The notes under the pieces are model-generated. The model did not search any database. It was not told the DNA's origin and saw only the letters and a program-made list of their open reading frames with translations. From the NCBI GenBank assembly GCA_024180945.1, contig JAKSGN010000035.1, positions 1,426,001 to 1,490,000 on the forward strand: a stretch of DNA of 64,000 bases. Direction: 5' to 3'. Positions 32,590 through 43,562 of the stretch are shown piece by piece. This stretch comes from Macrophomina tecta. Lineage: Eukaryota; Ascomycota; Dothideomycetes; Botryosphaeriales; Botryosphaeriaceae. The position numbers were made by a program, and so were the translations under genes. The first letter of the stretch is position 1. Each line of letters opens with the position of its first letter.

Positions 32590-35242
32590 CTACAGTTGAT
32601 TCTCATTCAAACCATCCAGATCAGACACCCATGACTCCGGCGTATGCGCCGAAGAGTCGGCTACCGGAGCTCCACCATAGCTCACACTCAAAAATCCAGG
32701 ATCGTGAATCTGATGACCGTCCGGGCTGATAGTGTTTGGGGCTTGGGGCTGGAATGGCGGCTTGGTACTGCATACGAGCGGCCGGGCCACCGCAGTCGGA
32801 ATAAACCCTGCAGCACCACTGTTCCCGAACGCAACACCGTCCGCCCCCGTAACCTGGCTGTGGACTGGACTCGTAGCAGAGAGAGACTCGCGAGATTCTT
32901 GCGGTGAATGGTGGGGCTGGGAAGTCGGCTGCAAGACAGCACCCTCGCCGCGCTTGAACGCCTCGAATGTCTCCTCGAGACACTCGCTGATGGTGCGCTC
33001 GATCTTACCGCTGAGCTCGTGATCGAAGAACCACATGACGAGCTCGTAGATGCGGGGCCGAGCTATGCGCGGGAGGTGCGCACGCGTGAAGTTCTCGTAG
33101 CGGGCAAAGAAGTTCGAGACCTCGGGGCGGCGGAGCGGGTTCTGGGACGGGGACGTCCACCCTTTGGCGGGGGAATTAGCATTGGGGCGGTAGAGCTTCG
33201 GATGTTTGAGACTCACAAGGAGGGGGTATTGCGTCTTCAGGGTCGTGCGGGAAGAGGATCTTCCAGATGGCCGTCCATTTTTCGATGATGGATAGGCCGC
33301 GCATCCGGTCGGAGAGCTTGTCGCCTTGCTCACGGTCGTAGCCGTCAAGCTCGGGCCGCTCCTGCGCCAGTTGGCAAAGATCCGGGCCGGAGGCGCGGAG
33401 GTGCTCCGACAGCTCTCTATCTTCACTGAATACCTCGAAGCAACGCTGGCATTGGACTGAGTTGTTGTGGACACGGTCGAGGTGCTCTCTAGAGGAAATA
33501 TCAGAAATAGGATAAGTAGATAAGGAGGGTCATGGCTTACTTCATCTTTGTGATATCACCGAACCCGGAACGAAAACAAGAGTCCGCTTTGGGCGTTCTT
33601 CCCGGCTGCCGCACGTAGTAGGGACATCCAATCCGAAGTTTGGAAGGTGGAGCTGAGGGCTTACGCCTCTTCTGAGTGTGGAATTTCTTCTCGTCGTCGT
33701 CTGCGTCCTCATTGTCGTTATCTAGCTGAGAGGGAGTTCCGTTGAGACTCCTCTTGTTGCCAGCTTTCGAGCCCAGAGCACCACCGGCTGTAGTTTGTCC
33801 TGTGTTCCTGCCGCAGCTCCTCGAAGCGGAGCTCCGTTGGCCAGACGTCGGACGGGTACGCTGAGCGCTCCCGTGCCCTGAAGTTGAGCTGATGGCTGTC
33901 TTGATGCTATCAGAAGGCGTTGGAGTAAATTCCTCGTCCTCATAGCAACTGTTTATCAGAGCAGAGCTATTTTCGGCAGCCACTGCTCCTATTGAGCGAC
34001 GCGCAGGCATCAACGGCAGCGGATCCCGGAGCTTTGTGACACCGGAAATGTAAACCATGAGTCGACCTATGAGTTGATGCTTCACCGGGCCCAGGATCTC
34101 CTCGAGAAGTTCCTGCTGGATTGTCTTCGTAGCATGATCCGGGGAAGAATCACTCTCGTCATGATCGGAGGGAGCTTCGTCACGGTTGCTTCTCCCACTC
34201 CCACTTGTCGGCGTGGATGGGTCTTCGTTGGAAACTCTGGATGCATCGGACTCCGAACGATGGTGCGATGCATCAGTGTCGACTTGTCTCTGACTGGGGC
34301 TCTTTGATGGTATCTCTTCCTCTCCATCTTCCATCGCCTTCTCTGGCAAAGAGGCATAGCAAGATACATCCGGAGGCATTTTGGCAGGAGTGAAGGGAAG
34401 GGTTCGGTAACGAGTGACCAGAGTTGAATTGTAGATTGATAGATCAGGGACGACGAGCCCTGGGCTGGACAGTGGTGAAGTATAGATAGTGCCCGCAGGA
34501 TCCGCATTCGTGTTGGCTAGGTCACTCGGCCGAAAATTGCGGTGGCTGAGGCGTACGCGTTAGCCAAAATCGCAATGATTACCCGGATTGGAAATCCTTA
34601 CAAGAAATGCGCCTCACGGGTAGGAAAATCAGTCCCCGGATCTAGCTGGGTGCAGTCTGTCAAATCGGTCGCTTGCGTGTCGTCGGAGAAAACGGAATCC
34701 GCGGTTGTGGTGCGGCCAAACGGTGAAAGAATATAAGGCTGAGAGCTCTCAGAGCACTTGAATGAAAATTCAGAGGTGTCCTCGACCTCTATATCTGCCA
34801 CACCGGCGACAGAAGAAAGAGGATGCTGGTTTGATGGTCGGGCAAACTCCGGAATGGCGTAGGGGACTCTACGATAATCCGACGCACGCCTGGAGTAAGA
34901 GCCGCTTGAGATGCTGCTACTCCCGCTGGCATTGCGGCTAACCGGGCTGTCGCTACTGTTATGACTGGCGCTGCTGTTGCAGGAATAGTCGGAGGATATG
35001 GATCCCTTCCTGTAATCGTATGCCTCAGTGTGCCACCTCACACGATCTGGAGAGCTACCAGAAGAGCGATAAGGGGGGCTTTGGCTAGTGGCGCGTCCTG
35101 ACTCAAGCCTGCGATGGCGAAGACGGTTGTTGAGGTCCTGGGCATCCTCGCCAAGCTTGATGCCTGCGGCTTCGGATTGCAGGAAACGGTTTAGAGCGGT
35201 GATCTTGGTCAAGCCTCTAGTCCAAGGATCCGGGGCAGACAT
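32590..35242 (-). CDS. C2H2-like zinc-finger protein, paralog A
   Basis: 814 residues from exons 35242-34618, 34516-33541, 33488-33217 and 33161-32590 (introns 101, 52 and 55 nt). The first exon is Ser/Arg-rich and disordered. The second is charged and ends in basic KRRKPSAPPSK. The finger region reads CPYYVRQP, C, GFGDITKMKEHLDRVH, CQRC, F, H and a final C about 15 residues on, so the ligands look like C-x2-C...H...C rather than a standard C2H2. It continues with an EKWTAIWKILFPHDPE block and a C-terminal region (NFFARYENFTRAHLPRIARP, MWFFDHELSGKIERTI) that may form helices, then a Pro/Ser tail. The ATG at 35242 is used; the longer frame begins with GTG. Two more copies lie at 46.8 and 48.8 kb. 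The function is unknown; nucleic-acid or protein binding through zinc is inference. Confidence 0.82.
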
Positions 35243-36150
35243 TTCTGACAGAGAGCAACGAATCCTCTGGCCTGTGTGAGGAATGAATGACTCCACGCCG
35301 GGGATGATGGCGAAGATCGTGGCTCGGTTCAGGCCAAGTGATGATGCTGGAGACGTGGTATCGGAACAGCCAAGTAAGGTGCGTTAAGTAGAGAGCCATT
35401 GAGCACCTGGGTGCGTCTCCCTTGCGGCCTCTACGATCATCAGGCTGGAGAGCGAGTCAGCCGTGCGCAGCACAGTTGTGGCGCAACGTGCTGGTGGCGG
35501 TGCTCACGCTAGCCCCCACAACATGCCCATGTACATACATGCCGCCGGCTCGCTTGGTGCCACCGGCTGCGCGAATCATGAGCGCAGCTGAGGCCTTGCC
35601 GTCTGACGTCCGGCGTGGATTCAGCAGGCAGCTGGAAGGCAACTGGACGGATCGCGCCCTGATACGAGCAATGACGACAGCGAGAGCCTCGTCTCTGCCT
35701 ACCGCTGCGCGCTTGCGACCTGCTGCTGTGGGTTGAGAGAGCCTGACCACAAATCGGTCGAGAGAGGGCGCGGCCTCCCATCGGGTCGAGCGTGCATGTG
35801 CCTGGGAAACCCGCCAGTCGACACGTTTACACGCACGCGCGCATTTATGATACATGCTCCGTAGGATTGCGGCGCATCGAGAAAACCCACGCCCCGCGCC
35901 ACATCCTTCTCTCGCACCTGAGTATCAAGGTGTACAGTGAAGTAAACGTCATGGTTTCAAAACGAGCGCTCCGAAGGTTTGTACTCACCGCTGCTTGCGC
36001 TGGTGAGCAATGAGCTGTCTCTACTCCCCCACTCGCGCATTGCCTCAAACATGCAGGGCGCGCCTTTCGCCCTTCCCCACACATGAGATCCAAGGTGTCT
36101 CGTACACCCACATGATGCCCAGAGATCCCCGCCAGCACGGAAGGGCGGAT

Positions 36151-36365
36151 CCCACGTTTTGCGCAACTGAGCGGCGAGGCGGAAGGGCGAAACGGGGAGG
36201 GCGTGTCAGAGGACTAAGGTGCTCCGCCCTCGGGCCATCTTGTCCCACAGAAGGTAGAGAGACTTTCCCGCTCACGCGTACCAGCAAAACCCACGTTTTG
36301 CGCGTGAGTGGAAAGGTGGAAGGGCAAGAGTCGCGGGGCGTAACAGAGAACCAAGGCGTTTCGCC
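36151..36365 (+). repeat. imperfect direct duplication in a promoter
   Basis: Two copies of about 70-75 bp, one starting at 36151 and one at 36290. Each begins CCCACGTTTTGCGC, runs through GGCGGAAGGGC or GGTGGAAGGGC, and ends near GACTAAGGTG or AACCAAGGCG. The copies differ by scattered substitutions and a small indel. Confidence 0.7.
36271..36308. promoter_or_regulatory. hairpin-forming inverted repeat
   Basis: Outer arms CTCACGC/GCGTGAG and inner arms GCAAAAC/GTTTTGC flank a CCAC loop, with a six-base bulge on the left arm. It overlaps the start of the second direct-repeat copy. It could be a protein-binding dyad or a structured DNA element. Confidence 0.45.
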
Positions 36366-36401
36366 ATCACCCTTTTACGCACCTGCGGCTTTCTCGGGGT
36401 G

Positions 36402-36407
36402 TATAAA
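36402..36407 (+). promoter_or_regulatory. TATA box (TATAAA)
   Basis: Canonical TATAAA 125 bp upstream of the cysteine-rich gene start. Confidence 0.5.
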
Positions 36408-36531
36408 TCCTGTGCTTCTTGATCATGATCCCTCGTGCACCAGCTCAGTTGGCCATCGTCGCCTCTTCTGTCTCCCTACAAGTCAGAACAGCCAGCCTAA
36501 ACAGCCCTCACACGGACACTCACCGCCGAAT

Positions 36532-37015
36532 ATGTCTTGCAACCCCGCCTGCCACCCCACTGTCGGCTCTGCGCCGCACACCCTCCCCATTTCGAATGCC
36601 TACTACTGCTGCAAATGCCAGTACGGGCCCATGCTCTACACCCTCCACCCAGCCTGCATCATGTGCGGCACAGCGGCCTGCTCATACTGCTCGCCCGCCA
36701 CCATCCATGCGCAGCTGGAACACACCCGTCAGCGGGCCCAGTCAGTGCAGGCCGGCCCTCGAGATCCGTATGGCTCAACCCGCGGGTTGGTCTCGTCCCA
36801 AGTCCATACGGCAGTGAATCATACTAACCCAGTCCAGGCTCGACAGCCACTCCGATGCATCAATGATGCTGCGCTACCTCCACGACGAGTCATCTGTGTC
36901 TGAACGATTGTCGAACGGACGCGTGCAGCGCAGCTTGACCGAATTGGAAGAGAACTTGGACAGCCTACTGCAGCAGTACGGCTATAACATGCGAAATGCT
37001 GGGCAGAAGCTGTGA
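36532..37015 (+). CDS. small cysteine-rich zinc-ribbon-like protein, copy 1
   Basis: 143 residues from exons 36532-36785 and 36838-37015, with a 52-nt intron (GTTGGT donor, ATACTAAC branch, GTCCAG acceptor). The core at residues 24-53 (YYCCKCQYGPMLYT, then HPACIMCGTAACSYC) has spacing CC-x-C-x12-C-x2-C-x4-C-x2-C, suited to two zinc sites. There is no secretion signal. The C-terminal half after the intron is a predicted helix (SLTELEENLDSLLQQYGY). Short proteins with a W/Y-CC-x-C-x-x-GP...C-x2-C core are common in filamentous ascomycetes but have no assigned function that I know of. A second gene with the identical spacing lies at 43155-43562. The TATA box and duplicated upstream elements suggest tightly controlled expression. 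The role is unknown. Confidence 0.75.
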
Positions 37016-38045
37016 AGGAATGGCCAGCGCAAAATGTAACAAGATACCCCGGGATTGAGGAATGCTTGTATTTCAGCGTCGCATGAAATGGAATGGAAAG
37101 ATTTCAACACAGCCAAAGGGCGGATGAGTCGCACTTCGGATATTGCACTACTCAGAAGCCCTCGCAGATGCCCTGCTTACTGTATACTTCTTGGTCTCCA
37201 CCTGAAGGCTTCTTCTGGACCAAGTAGCTGGATCCTCACGAAGACGAGCTCCTCGAGAACGAAGTGTTCGCGTATCTTAATGGCTCTCAGCCGCTCGGTC
37301 TCACGCCATCAGTCCTGCCACTGTCCCCCCCTATACCAGTGGCGTTGATTTTGTAGGCGATATCGGCGCTTTGGGGTCAAGGTGATGCGTGCGGGCAAGC
37401 ATTGAACCTAAACTGGCCGTGGAGCTTGGACGGACAGGGAAAGACGGTCGGCCTCAGGCTGAGAACGCGATCGGAAGAGCTGGGACGTCGTCGCGAGCGA
37501 GACGCGGGAGCGTAGTCATAGGCACTATGTCAAGAAGAGGACGATGGCCCAGAAGCCACGACAGTGGTATAAGGACGACGACGAAGGCTTTGAATGACAG
37601 GGAATGAGTGTTGAGACGGAGATCGAGCGGGGAGATCTCCCCGCTCGACAAGCGAGGGCGCATGCGGATGATTTCCGGCTGGGAGATTAGGACTCGCAAA
37701 GTCACATGAGTGGCTCTCTTTAAAGCTGTCGACAACCCTGTCTCTGTCCAACTTCTGCGACTTGCATCAGCCATTGATCGCCCAGCTTTATGACGCACCC
37801 CGCCGCGTCGCCCTTTCATCCCAGATTCGCGACTGCCACCCAGCGAAGGCGCCCGAAGTGCGCCATCGTACGTCATGTACGCCGCTAAATTCCCAGAAAG
37901 CGAGCCAGCTTCTGGCAAAACAATTTCTCGTTATCTGCACCCATCTGCTTCGTGAAGCATCGCTTTCAAAATATTCTTCGCGCTTTTGATTTTCTTTGCT
38001 GTGTGCCGTGTTCTACATTTTGCATTCCAGCCCGTCGATACCGGT
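37016..38045. other. intergenic
   Basis: No gene supported. A GC palindrome (GGGGAGATCTCCCC) lies at about 37628-37643. A minus-strand open frame of 154 codons here has no motif. Confidence 0.35.
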
Positions 38046-40188
38046 ATGGCCGGCGAAAGGCAAAGCGTGCCCGCCCGCCACGGCATCGCAACTTTCGTTC
38101 CAAAAGGGCACTCGATAAAAATCATCAACACCTACGGAACACAGGTCATCGACACCTGGGCCTTCGCGCTCCACAAGCCGCCCAACGAGGAGTCCGACGC
38201 TGAGGAAAAGGCTGAGGAAGAAGCCATCAGCCAAGCTCAGCGAGAAGCTGAGAGAGAAATCGAGCAGGAACAGCAGTCTTCAGGCGACGCAGGCAAGACC
38301 GCTGAAGCTGCCAAAGGAGTCAAGGATGGAGCGGTAGAGAAACCCAGCGTAGCTATCAAAGAGGAGGCTGAGGCGCCTCAAGCAACAGCAGGTGCTCATG
38401 CTCCAGCTGCCACTATAGCTAAGCCGACCACAGAAACCGTCAACGGTAAGAAGGTCAGGACGTGGGCATCCTACGTCCCCTCTGTTCCGTCCGTCGCGGC
38501 CTTGAGGAGTAGAGGCAAAGCACCTACAGATACGCAGGTTAAAGACACGGCGGACACTGGGAGTAAGCAGGCAGTAGGTGCTGCAGATGAAAAGGAAGCT
38601 GGTGGCGAAAAGAAGGAAGAAGAGAAGGACGAGAAACCAGAAGACAAGAAGGAGGGCGAAAATGATGACAACCAGCCTGGAAAGGAGGAAGAGGATCCTG
38701 CAGGCGAGAGGGCTCAAACTCAAGCGGAAGGTGAGGGTGTGAAGGTCCCAGGAACGGCTACGCCATCCGAAAAATCAGAGGACGACTACGCGGACGCGAA
38801 GTCTGTCCAGTCCTCGAAGAGTTGGGGATCATATCTGCCCTCGATTCGTTCCCGAGCAAAGGCTGCATACGACGTCGACCAGAAGGCCGGCACTGATTCC
38901 AAGGAGAGCAAAGGTAACACTAAAACCTGGTCGTCTTACCTCCCTTCCGGGACATCCTTCACCTCGTATCTTCCCAACAGCGGCAAGGAAGCCCTCTCCG
39001 CTTTCGCCGCCTCGCACCATCGCGATCCCAACAAGTCCTACGCCGAACAGCTCTACGAATTCTCCAAGACGCCAGTAGGAGCTGCGAGTCTTTCAGGTAA
39101 ATAGTCACTCACTGCAATTCATCCATTCAACCAACTCACCACCCGCAGCCGCCACCGGCTCCGGCACCGCCGGCTCCCTCTACGCCGCCTACACCGCCTA
39201 CACCAAACTTCAAGCCTCACAGCGCCAAACCGGGCCCATGGAATACCTCTCGCTGCCTCACACAATCGACGCCTCGCAGAGCCTTTGCCCGGCCCCCGGC
39301 GACGCGCTGCTCTCAAACCTGCACGGCCCGCTCCTCACCCTCCTCGAAGACACATCGCCCCCGGCCGACGCCGCCAGGGACAACACCGACCCGACCGCCA
39401 TCCCTCTCCGCCACGGCACCATCCTGCCCGCCTGCGATCCGACGACGTACAAGGACCTTGCCGAGGCTGGCGAAAAGGGCGAAGAGCACGGCTCCTGCGC
39501 CGAGAACCTCGTCCTGGCGCTGCAGGAGTTCAACAAGCGCACGGGCTTGAAGGGCGCGCGCACCGTCGGCGCCGACGTTACGATCAATAGCGTGCCGGTG
39601 CCGCTGAGCCTGTTCATGAACACAACCGTCAATCCGGGGACAGGGAAGGTGGTGGTCAGGGAGCCGCGGAAGTATGAGGGCGGAAAGTGGGGGATGGGCG
39701 GCGAGAAGGGCGGGTGGGTGAGGTTGCGGGCGGAGAGGGATGTCGTAGTCGTGATGAGCGCGTGTCCGATGGATATGGGGCCCGCGAACGGTTGGAGGAG
39801 TATGGCGGCGAATTTTGTTGTCGAGCAACCGAGTGAAGAGGAGGTGGGTAAGGCTGAGAGGAAGCAGAAATTGCAGACGACGGCCGAAAAGATTAACGCG
39901 CAGACGAAGGAGGTGAGGAAGACTGCGCCGAAGCAGGAGCCGAAGGAAGCTTCGGCGGCTGCCCAGAAGGATAAGCGCAGGGATAGTGCTCATGCTCCTG
40001 TGGGAGGAGCAGGAAAGCCGGAAAGACCGAGTGGAGAGGATAAGGCCAAAGGCACGGGCTCGGGCGTGCAGACACCACTGACGGAGGCTTCAGCGGCCTC
40101 CAATGAGCCGATCCGGAACATTCCGAAGCCTGGGAAGAAGAGGCCGAAGAAGTTGGAGCGACGCAGCTCTTCGAAGGCTCCGGCTTAG
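38046..40188 (+). CDS. DUF1989 (urea-carboxylase-associated) protein with a long insert
   Basis: 696 residues from exons 38046-39096 and 39149-40188 (52-nt intron). The ATG at 38046 is chosen; the frame upstream starts with TTG. The DUF1989 domain is split. Its first strands (ATFVPKGHSIKIINTYGTQV, then WAFALHKP) occupy residues 15-45; the rest resumes near residue 381 (MEYLSLPHT, PGDALLSN, LLTLLEDTSP, then HGSCAENL, LSLFMNTTV, VVVMSACPMDM). Between them lie about 330 residues, rich in Glu/Lys/Ala and carrying three W-x-S-Y-[VL]-P-S units at residues 140, 260 and 295, the last followed by a helix-prone HRDPNKSYAEQLYEF. The tail after about residue 580 is Lys-rich and disordered. Related bacterial proteins accompany urea amidolyase; the role of the fungal proteins is unclear. 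The insert may be a membrane- or partner-binding segment. Confidence 0.85.
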
Positions 40189-40847
40189 CCCAAAAGGCGT
40201 CGTTCAGCCACTGGTGAGTCCATCTTCAGCATAGAAAGTGGGGGGCGCTGACTGAAGATGGGCTTCGAGAGATCAGATTGATTATGCCTGTCGCAACAGT
40301 AATGAGTCCTTCACGTATATTTGCTTTCCTGTTCCTGACGGCTCGGGGTAATATTGTTTGCATGTAGGGACCTATTTATGCCCCCCGTCTTCCGATTGGT
40401 GGATAATAATCTTGGCATCGTCATTCCGCGCTGATCCCTCAGTTCTCCGTCAGCCTCCCGACCGTTGCAAGCCCGGATTGGTGATGCTTGATTGTGCTAT
40501 GGGTGCCTGTGTCACAGAATTCGCTCCCCTGCTCTGTCCCAGAAGCATTACTTGACCACTGAACATCGACAATCATAGCAGCGATGGCGCAATCGAGCGG
40601 GATGTCGCATTCGGCTTGCATTGAGCCGGCCTCCTTCCGCCTTCTCCTTTTGTACTCGTATTTGACTACCCCGCAGCCTCCGCAGATCATCGCCTCGTCC
40701 GACCTCATCCCACAACCCACCGGAGGAAAAACTTACGAATCTTGGTTTCCGGGGCTCGGCTAACAAAAACGACATGATATATAGGTACTTTGGGCCCTGG
40801 CCAAAGTCAATGGGTTTGGTCGAGCTCCCTCCTCCATTGCCTTCGCC
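40189..40847. promoter_or_regulatory. intergenic; promoter of the GH79 gene
   Basis: A TATATA at 40778-40783 lies about 65 bp upstream of the GH79 start and is the likely core promoter. Nothing else recognised. Confidence 0.4.
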
Positions 40848-42458
40848 ATGGTTTTCAACGGCGCCATGCCCTACGCCCTCGCCGGCCTGACGTTGGCGGC
40901 GGCGGACAAAGTCAGCAACGTATCGATCCCCGCAAACATCTCCACAAGAGTGCTGCTTCCGGATGCGTACGGCTATTCGCTGGAGCCGGTCTGGGTGGAC
41001 GACTACCTCAAATCCGACCTGGCCACCAACCTCATGAGCGCCATTGCCAATGTTACAGGCAAACCACCACCATTCCGCGTAGGCGGCAACACAGCAGATC
41101 AGACATATCTCCACCCAGATCTCAATGTCACGTCCATCTCCATTCCGACGCCTGCGACAGCTCGATACTTCAACATCAGCCCGGCGTGGTATGACACCTG
41201 GGCAGACTACTTTCCCGAAGGCACGGACCTGCTATACACCCTGAATCTTCATGTCAACAGTTCCGCCTGGGCCAACGCCGTCGCCCAAGCCGAGGCGGTC
41301 TATAAGTCGCTCGGCGACAAGCTGACGCTCTTCGAACTCGGCAACGAAATCGACCACTTCATCAGCAAGAGCTGGCGCGCCCCCGGCTGGGATGTCGCAC
41401 AGTACATCGACCAGTGGCGGAACCTGACAGGCCAGATCATCGCCTCCGACTGGTACCGGGCCGACCCCAACCCGCCCAAATTCCAGGCTGCCGTCTTCGC
41501 CGACCCGCCGTGGGTCCCTGACCAGCAAGACGAGATTGACGACTTCGACATCCTCAACCTCACGCGCGGCGGGCTCGTCGACCCCGACCTGATCAGCACG
41601 TACGCCGTGCACCTCTACCCCCAGAGCACGTGCGACACGGAGCGCTGGTACCGCATGCGGCTCGACCTGCTCTCAAACCACACCACGCTCTGGCTCAACG
41701 TGTCGCAGTACGTGCCGCAGGTGGCGGCGGCGGACGCGGCGGGCTCGCCGCTCGTGCTGGGCGAGACCAACTCCATCTCGTGCTCCGGACGCAGCGGCAT
41801 CAGCGACACGTTCGGCGCCGCGCTGTGGGGCGTCGACTACGTGCTGCTGGCCGCCAGCATCGGTATCGAGAAGACCTACTTCCACCTCGGCGCGCAGAGC
41901 GAGTACTCGTCCTTCGTGCCCATCCCTTACGAATACAAAAACGAATCCCTGGCCCAGGGCATCCGCCCCGGCTTTTATGCGCACTACTTCCTCGCGCACG
42001 TGCTCGCGCGGCCGGAGGCGGGCAATCTGAGCATCGCGGCGCTGCCGGCGGCTAATGCTAGCGACTTCAGCGGGTATGCTGTGTATGACGCCGACGCGGG
42101 CGAGGTGAGCAAGTTTGTCTTCTTGGACATGGGTGTCTGGAACGGCACGCAGGGGCTCAGCAACCCGAGCACGCTGAGCGTCACGGATGGGACGACATTT
42201 AGCAACGGCACCCGCCCGACCCGGCACCTTGGCGTCGCGACGCCGTGGGAGGAGGGGCGCCAGGTTAGCGTGCTGAGGCTGAGCGCGCCGGGCACGAACG
42301 CGAAGAGCGAGGTCAGCGTGTCGGGAGTGTCCTTTGACACGCAGACGGGCGCCAAGGTTGGCGAAGAGGCGGTCGAGACCGTCGAGGTTGGTGCGCGGGG
42401 CGTGGTCGCCGTCGACTTGGTGCAGGCGGAGGCGGTGCTGCTGGAGCTGGTTGGCTGA
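40848..42458 (+). CDS. GH79 beta-glucuronidase-like glycoside hydrolase
   Basis: Single-exon gene, 536 residues, a normal length for fungal GH79 (beta-glucuronidase or 4-O-methyl-glucuronidase acting on arabinogalactan side chains or other glycans). The (beta/alpha)8 domain shows RVGGNTADQTYL near residue 77, the acid/base Glu167 in FELGNE, and the nucleophile Glu306 in LVLGETNS, both set in family context. FGAALWGVDYVLLAAS and TYFHLGAQ follow. The C-terminal beta-sandwich region (about residue 390 on) is present. About ten N-x-S/T sites and a short hydrophobic N-terminus (MPYALAGLTLAAA) suggest secretion, although the signal peptide is weak. The gene has no intron. The substrate within GH79 cannot be decided from sequence. 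Confidence 0.9.
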   Translation: MVFNGAMPYALAGLTLAAADKVSNVSIPANISTRVLLPDAYGYSLEPVWVDDYLKSDLATNLMSAIANVTGKPPPFRVGGNTADQTYLHPDLNVTSISIPTPATARYFNISPAWYDTWADYFPEGTDLLYTLNLHVNSSAWANAVAQAEAVYKSLGDKLTLFELGNEIDHFISKSWRAPGWDVAQYIDQWRNLTGQIIASDWYRADPNPPKFQAAVFADPPWVPDQQDEIDDFDILNLTRGGLVDPDLISTYAVHLYPQSTCDTERWYRMRLDLLSNHTTLWLNVSQYVPQVAAADAAGSPLVLGETNSISCSGRSGISDTFGAALWGVDYVLLAASIGIEKTYFHLGAQSEYSSFVPIPYEYKNESLAQGIRPGFYAHYFLAHVLARPEAGNLSIAALPAANASDFSGYAVYDADAGEVSKFVFLDMGVWNGTQGLSNPSTLSVTDGTTFSNGTRPTRHLGVATPWEEGRQVSVLRLSAPGTNAKSEVSVSGVSFDTQTGAKVGEEAVETVEVGARGVVAVDLVQAEAVLLELVG

Positions 42459-43154
42459 CGCGCTGAGAGTACCGGGAAGGCGTGGCATGCCTGGCTTTTC
42501 CATGCGCTTTTGCGGGAGGCCGCTCGTGCTGGAGGGAGCTTAGTGTAGGCAGAAATGTGATGATATGACGTCACGTGCATGAATCCTGCTGCCGGTGTTA
42601 CTTCCGGATTCGGCCTGCCGGTCAGCAAGAGTTGCTCTTGTAGGAGCCGCATCGTGCCTGATGCCTAGAAATACGGGGGCTGTGTCTCTTTCGTTCCGGC
42701 CTCAGCTGCAAGGCTGAACTTTTTTGGCGCTGGCCGGCGGCTTCGATGCGGCTCTTCCAGCCTTGCGCGCCTCACTCACTTCACCCTGCGGACGCGAAAG
42801 GAACGAAATTGTCTAGGTAATGCAAGGAAAAAATAAGAATACACAAATCTCAGAGAGCCTTGCCCCTATTTACAGTCGTCCGCCCAGGCCGCAATTTGCA
42901 CAGAGAAAAGAAGGTACCTCGCACCAACCCCCGGCTTCCGCCCCCATTCCCAAAACATAGCCGCACTGCAGAAGTCCCCCATACTACCGCTTCTGTCTCA
43001 CAATCTACGGGCGCGCTGGTGTCGCGAACCCGTTATTCATCAGTCTTGTCGACCGCATCTGCGATCCCGTGACCTGGTACTAGCACGAAGTCAGCAAGGC
43101 GCGCGACGATACGAGAAAGCTGGAATCCATGCGGTACACTTGCATTTGGAAGGG
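42459..43154. other. convergent intergenic region
   Basis: Between the GH79 stop and the stop of the minus-strand cysteine-rich gene. No feature recognised. Confidence 0.4.
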
Positions 43155-43562
43155 TCAGATCCCCAGCACGCCACTGTCGCTGTTTTCGGCAAGCTCAGAG
43201 ACGGGGTGGAGCTGATTATCGCCGAACGAAGGGGTTCTGCTGTGCGTAAGCTCGAAGCCAGCGGCCAAATCATGAAATGAAAGAGCTTACAGTGGGCTGG
43301 ATCCGTTTGGACTCCGGCGACCAGGGGTGCACAACTCATTAACGCCTTCGATAACCTCATCCTGTCCCTCAGCTGCGGTCTCCATGCCCTCGCTGGCCTC
43401 CCAGATGCAATTGCAACAGGGGACCGCGCCACAAGATATGCAGGAGGCGTAGAGGTCGGTGTTCATGGGGCCAAAAGAGCACTGGCAGCAGAAGTAGGTC
43501 TTGCCGTGGGAAATGATGTTGGCATAGAAAGTTTCCAGTTTGAAAGTGGGGAGCATCATCAT
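43155..43562 (-). CDS. small cysteine-rich zinc-ribbon-like protein, copy 2
   Basis: 117 residues from exons 43562-43291 and 43236-43155, with a 54-nt intron (GTAAGC...GCACAGCAG). Near residues 22-52 the sequence TYFCCQCSFGPMNTD...SCISCGAVPCCNC repeats exactly the CC-x-C-x12-C-x2-C-x4-C-x2-C spacing of the gene at 36532. Outside this core the two proteins differ: here an acidic linker (ASEGMETAAEGQDEV) and a short C-terminus. As in copy 1, one phase-2 intron follows the core. There is no secretion signal or membrane helix. A TATATATA run at 43702-43710, about 140 bp upstream on this strand, may be the TATA element. Three ATG codons in a row stand at the start, and the first is used. The function is unknown. 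Confidence 0.72.

Larger units (their letters stand above)
35243..36531. other. promoter region of the cysteine-rich gene
   Basis: Divergent space between paralog A and the small cysteine-rich gene. It holds an imperfect direct duplication (36151-36365), a hairpin-forming sequence (36271-36308) and a TATA box. Open frames in the left part lack motifs. Confidence 0.4.
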
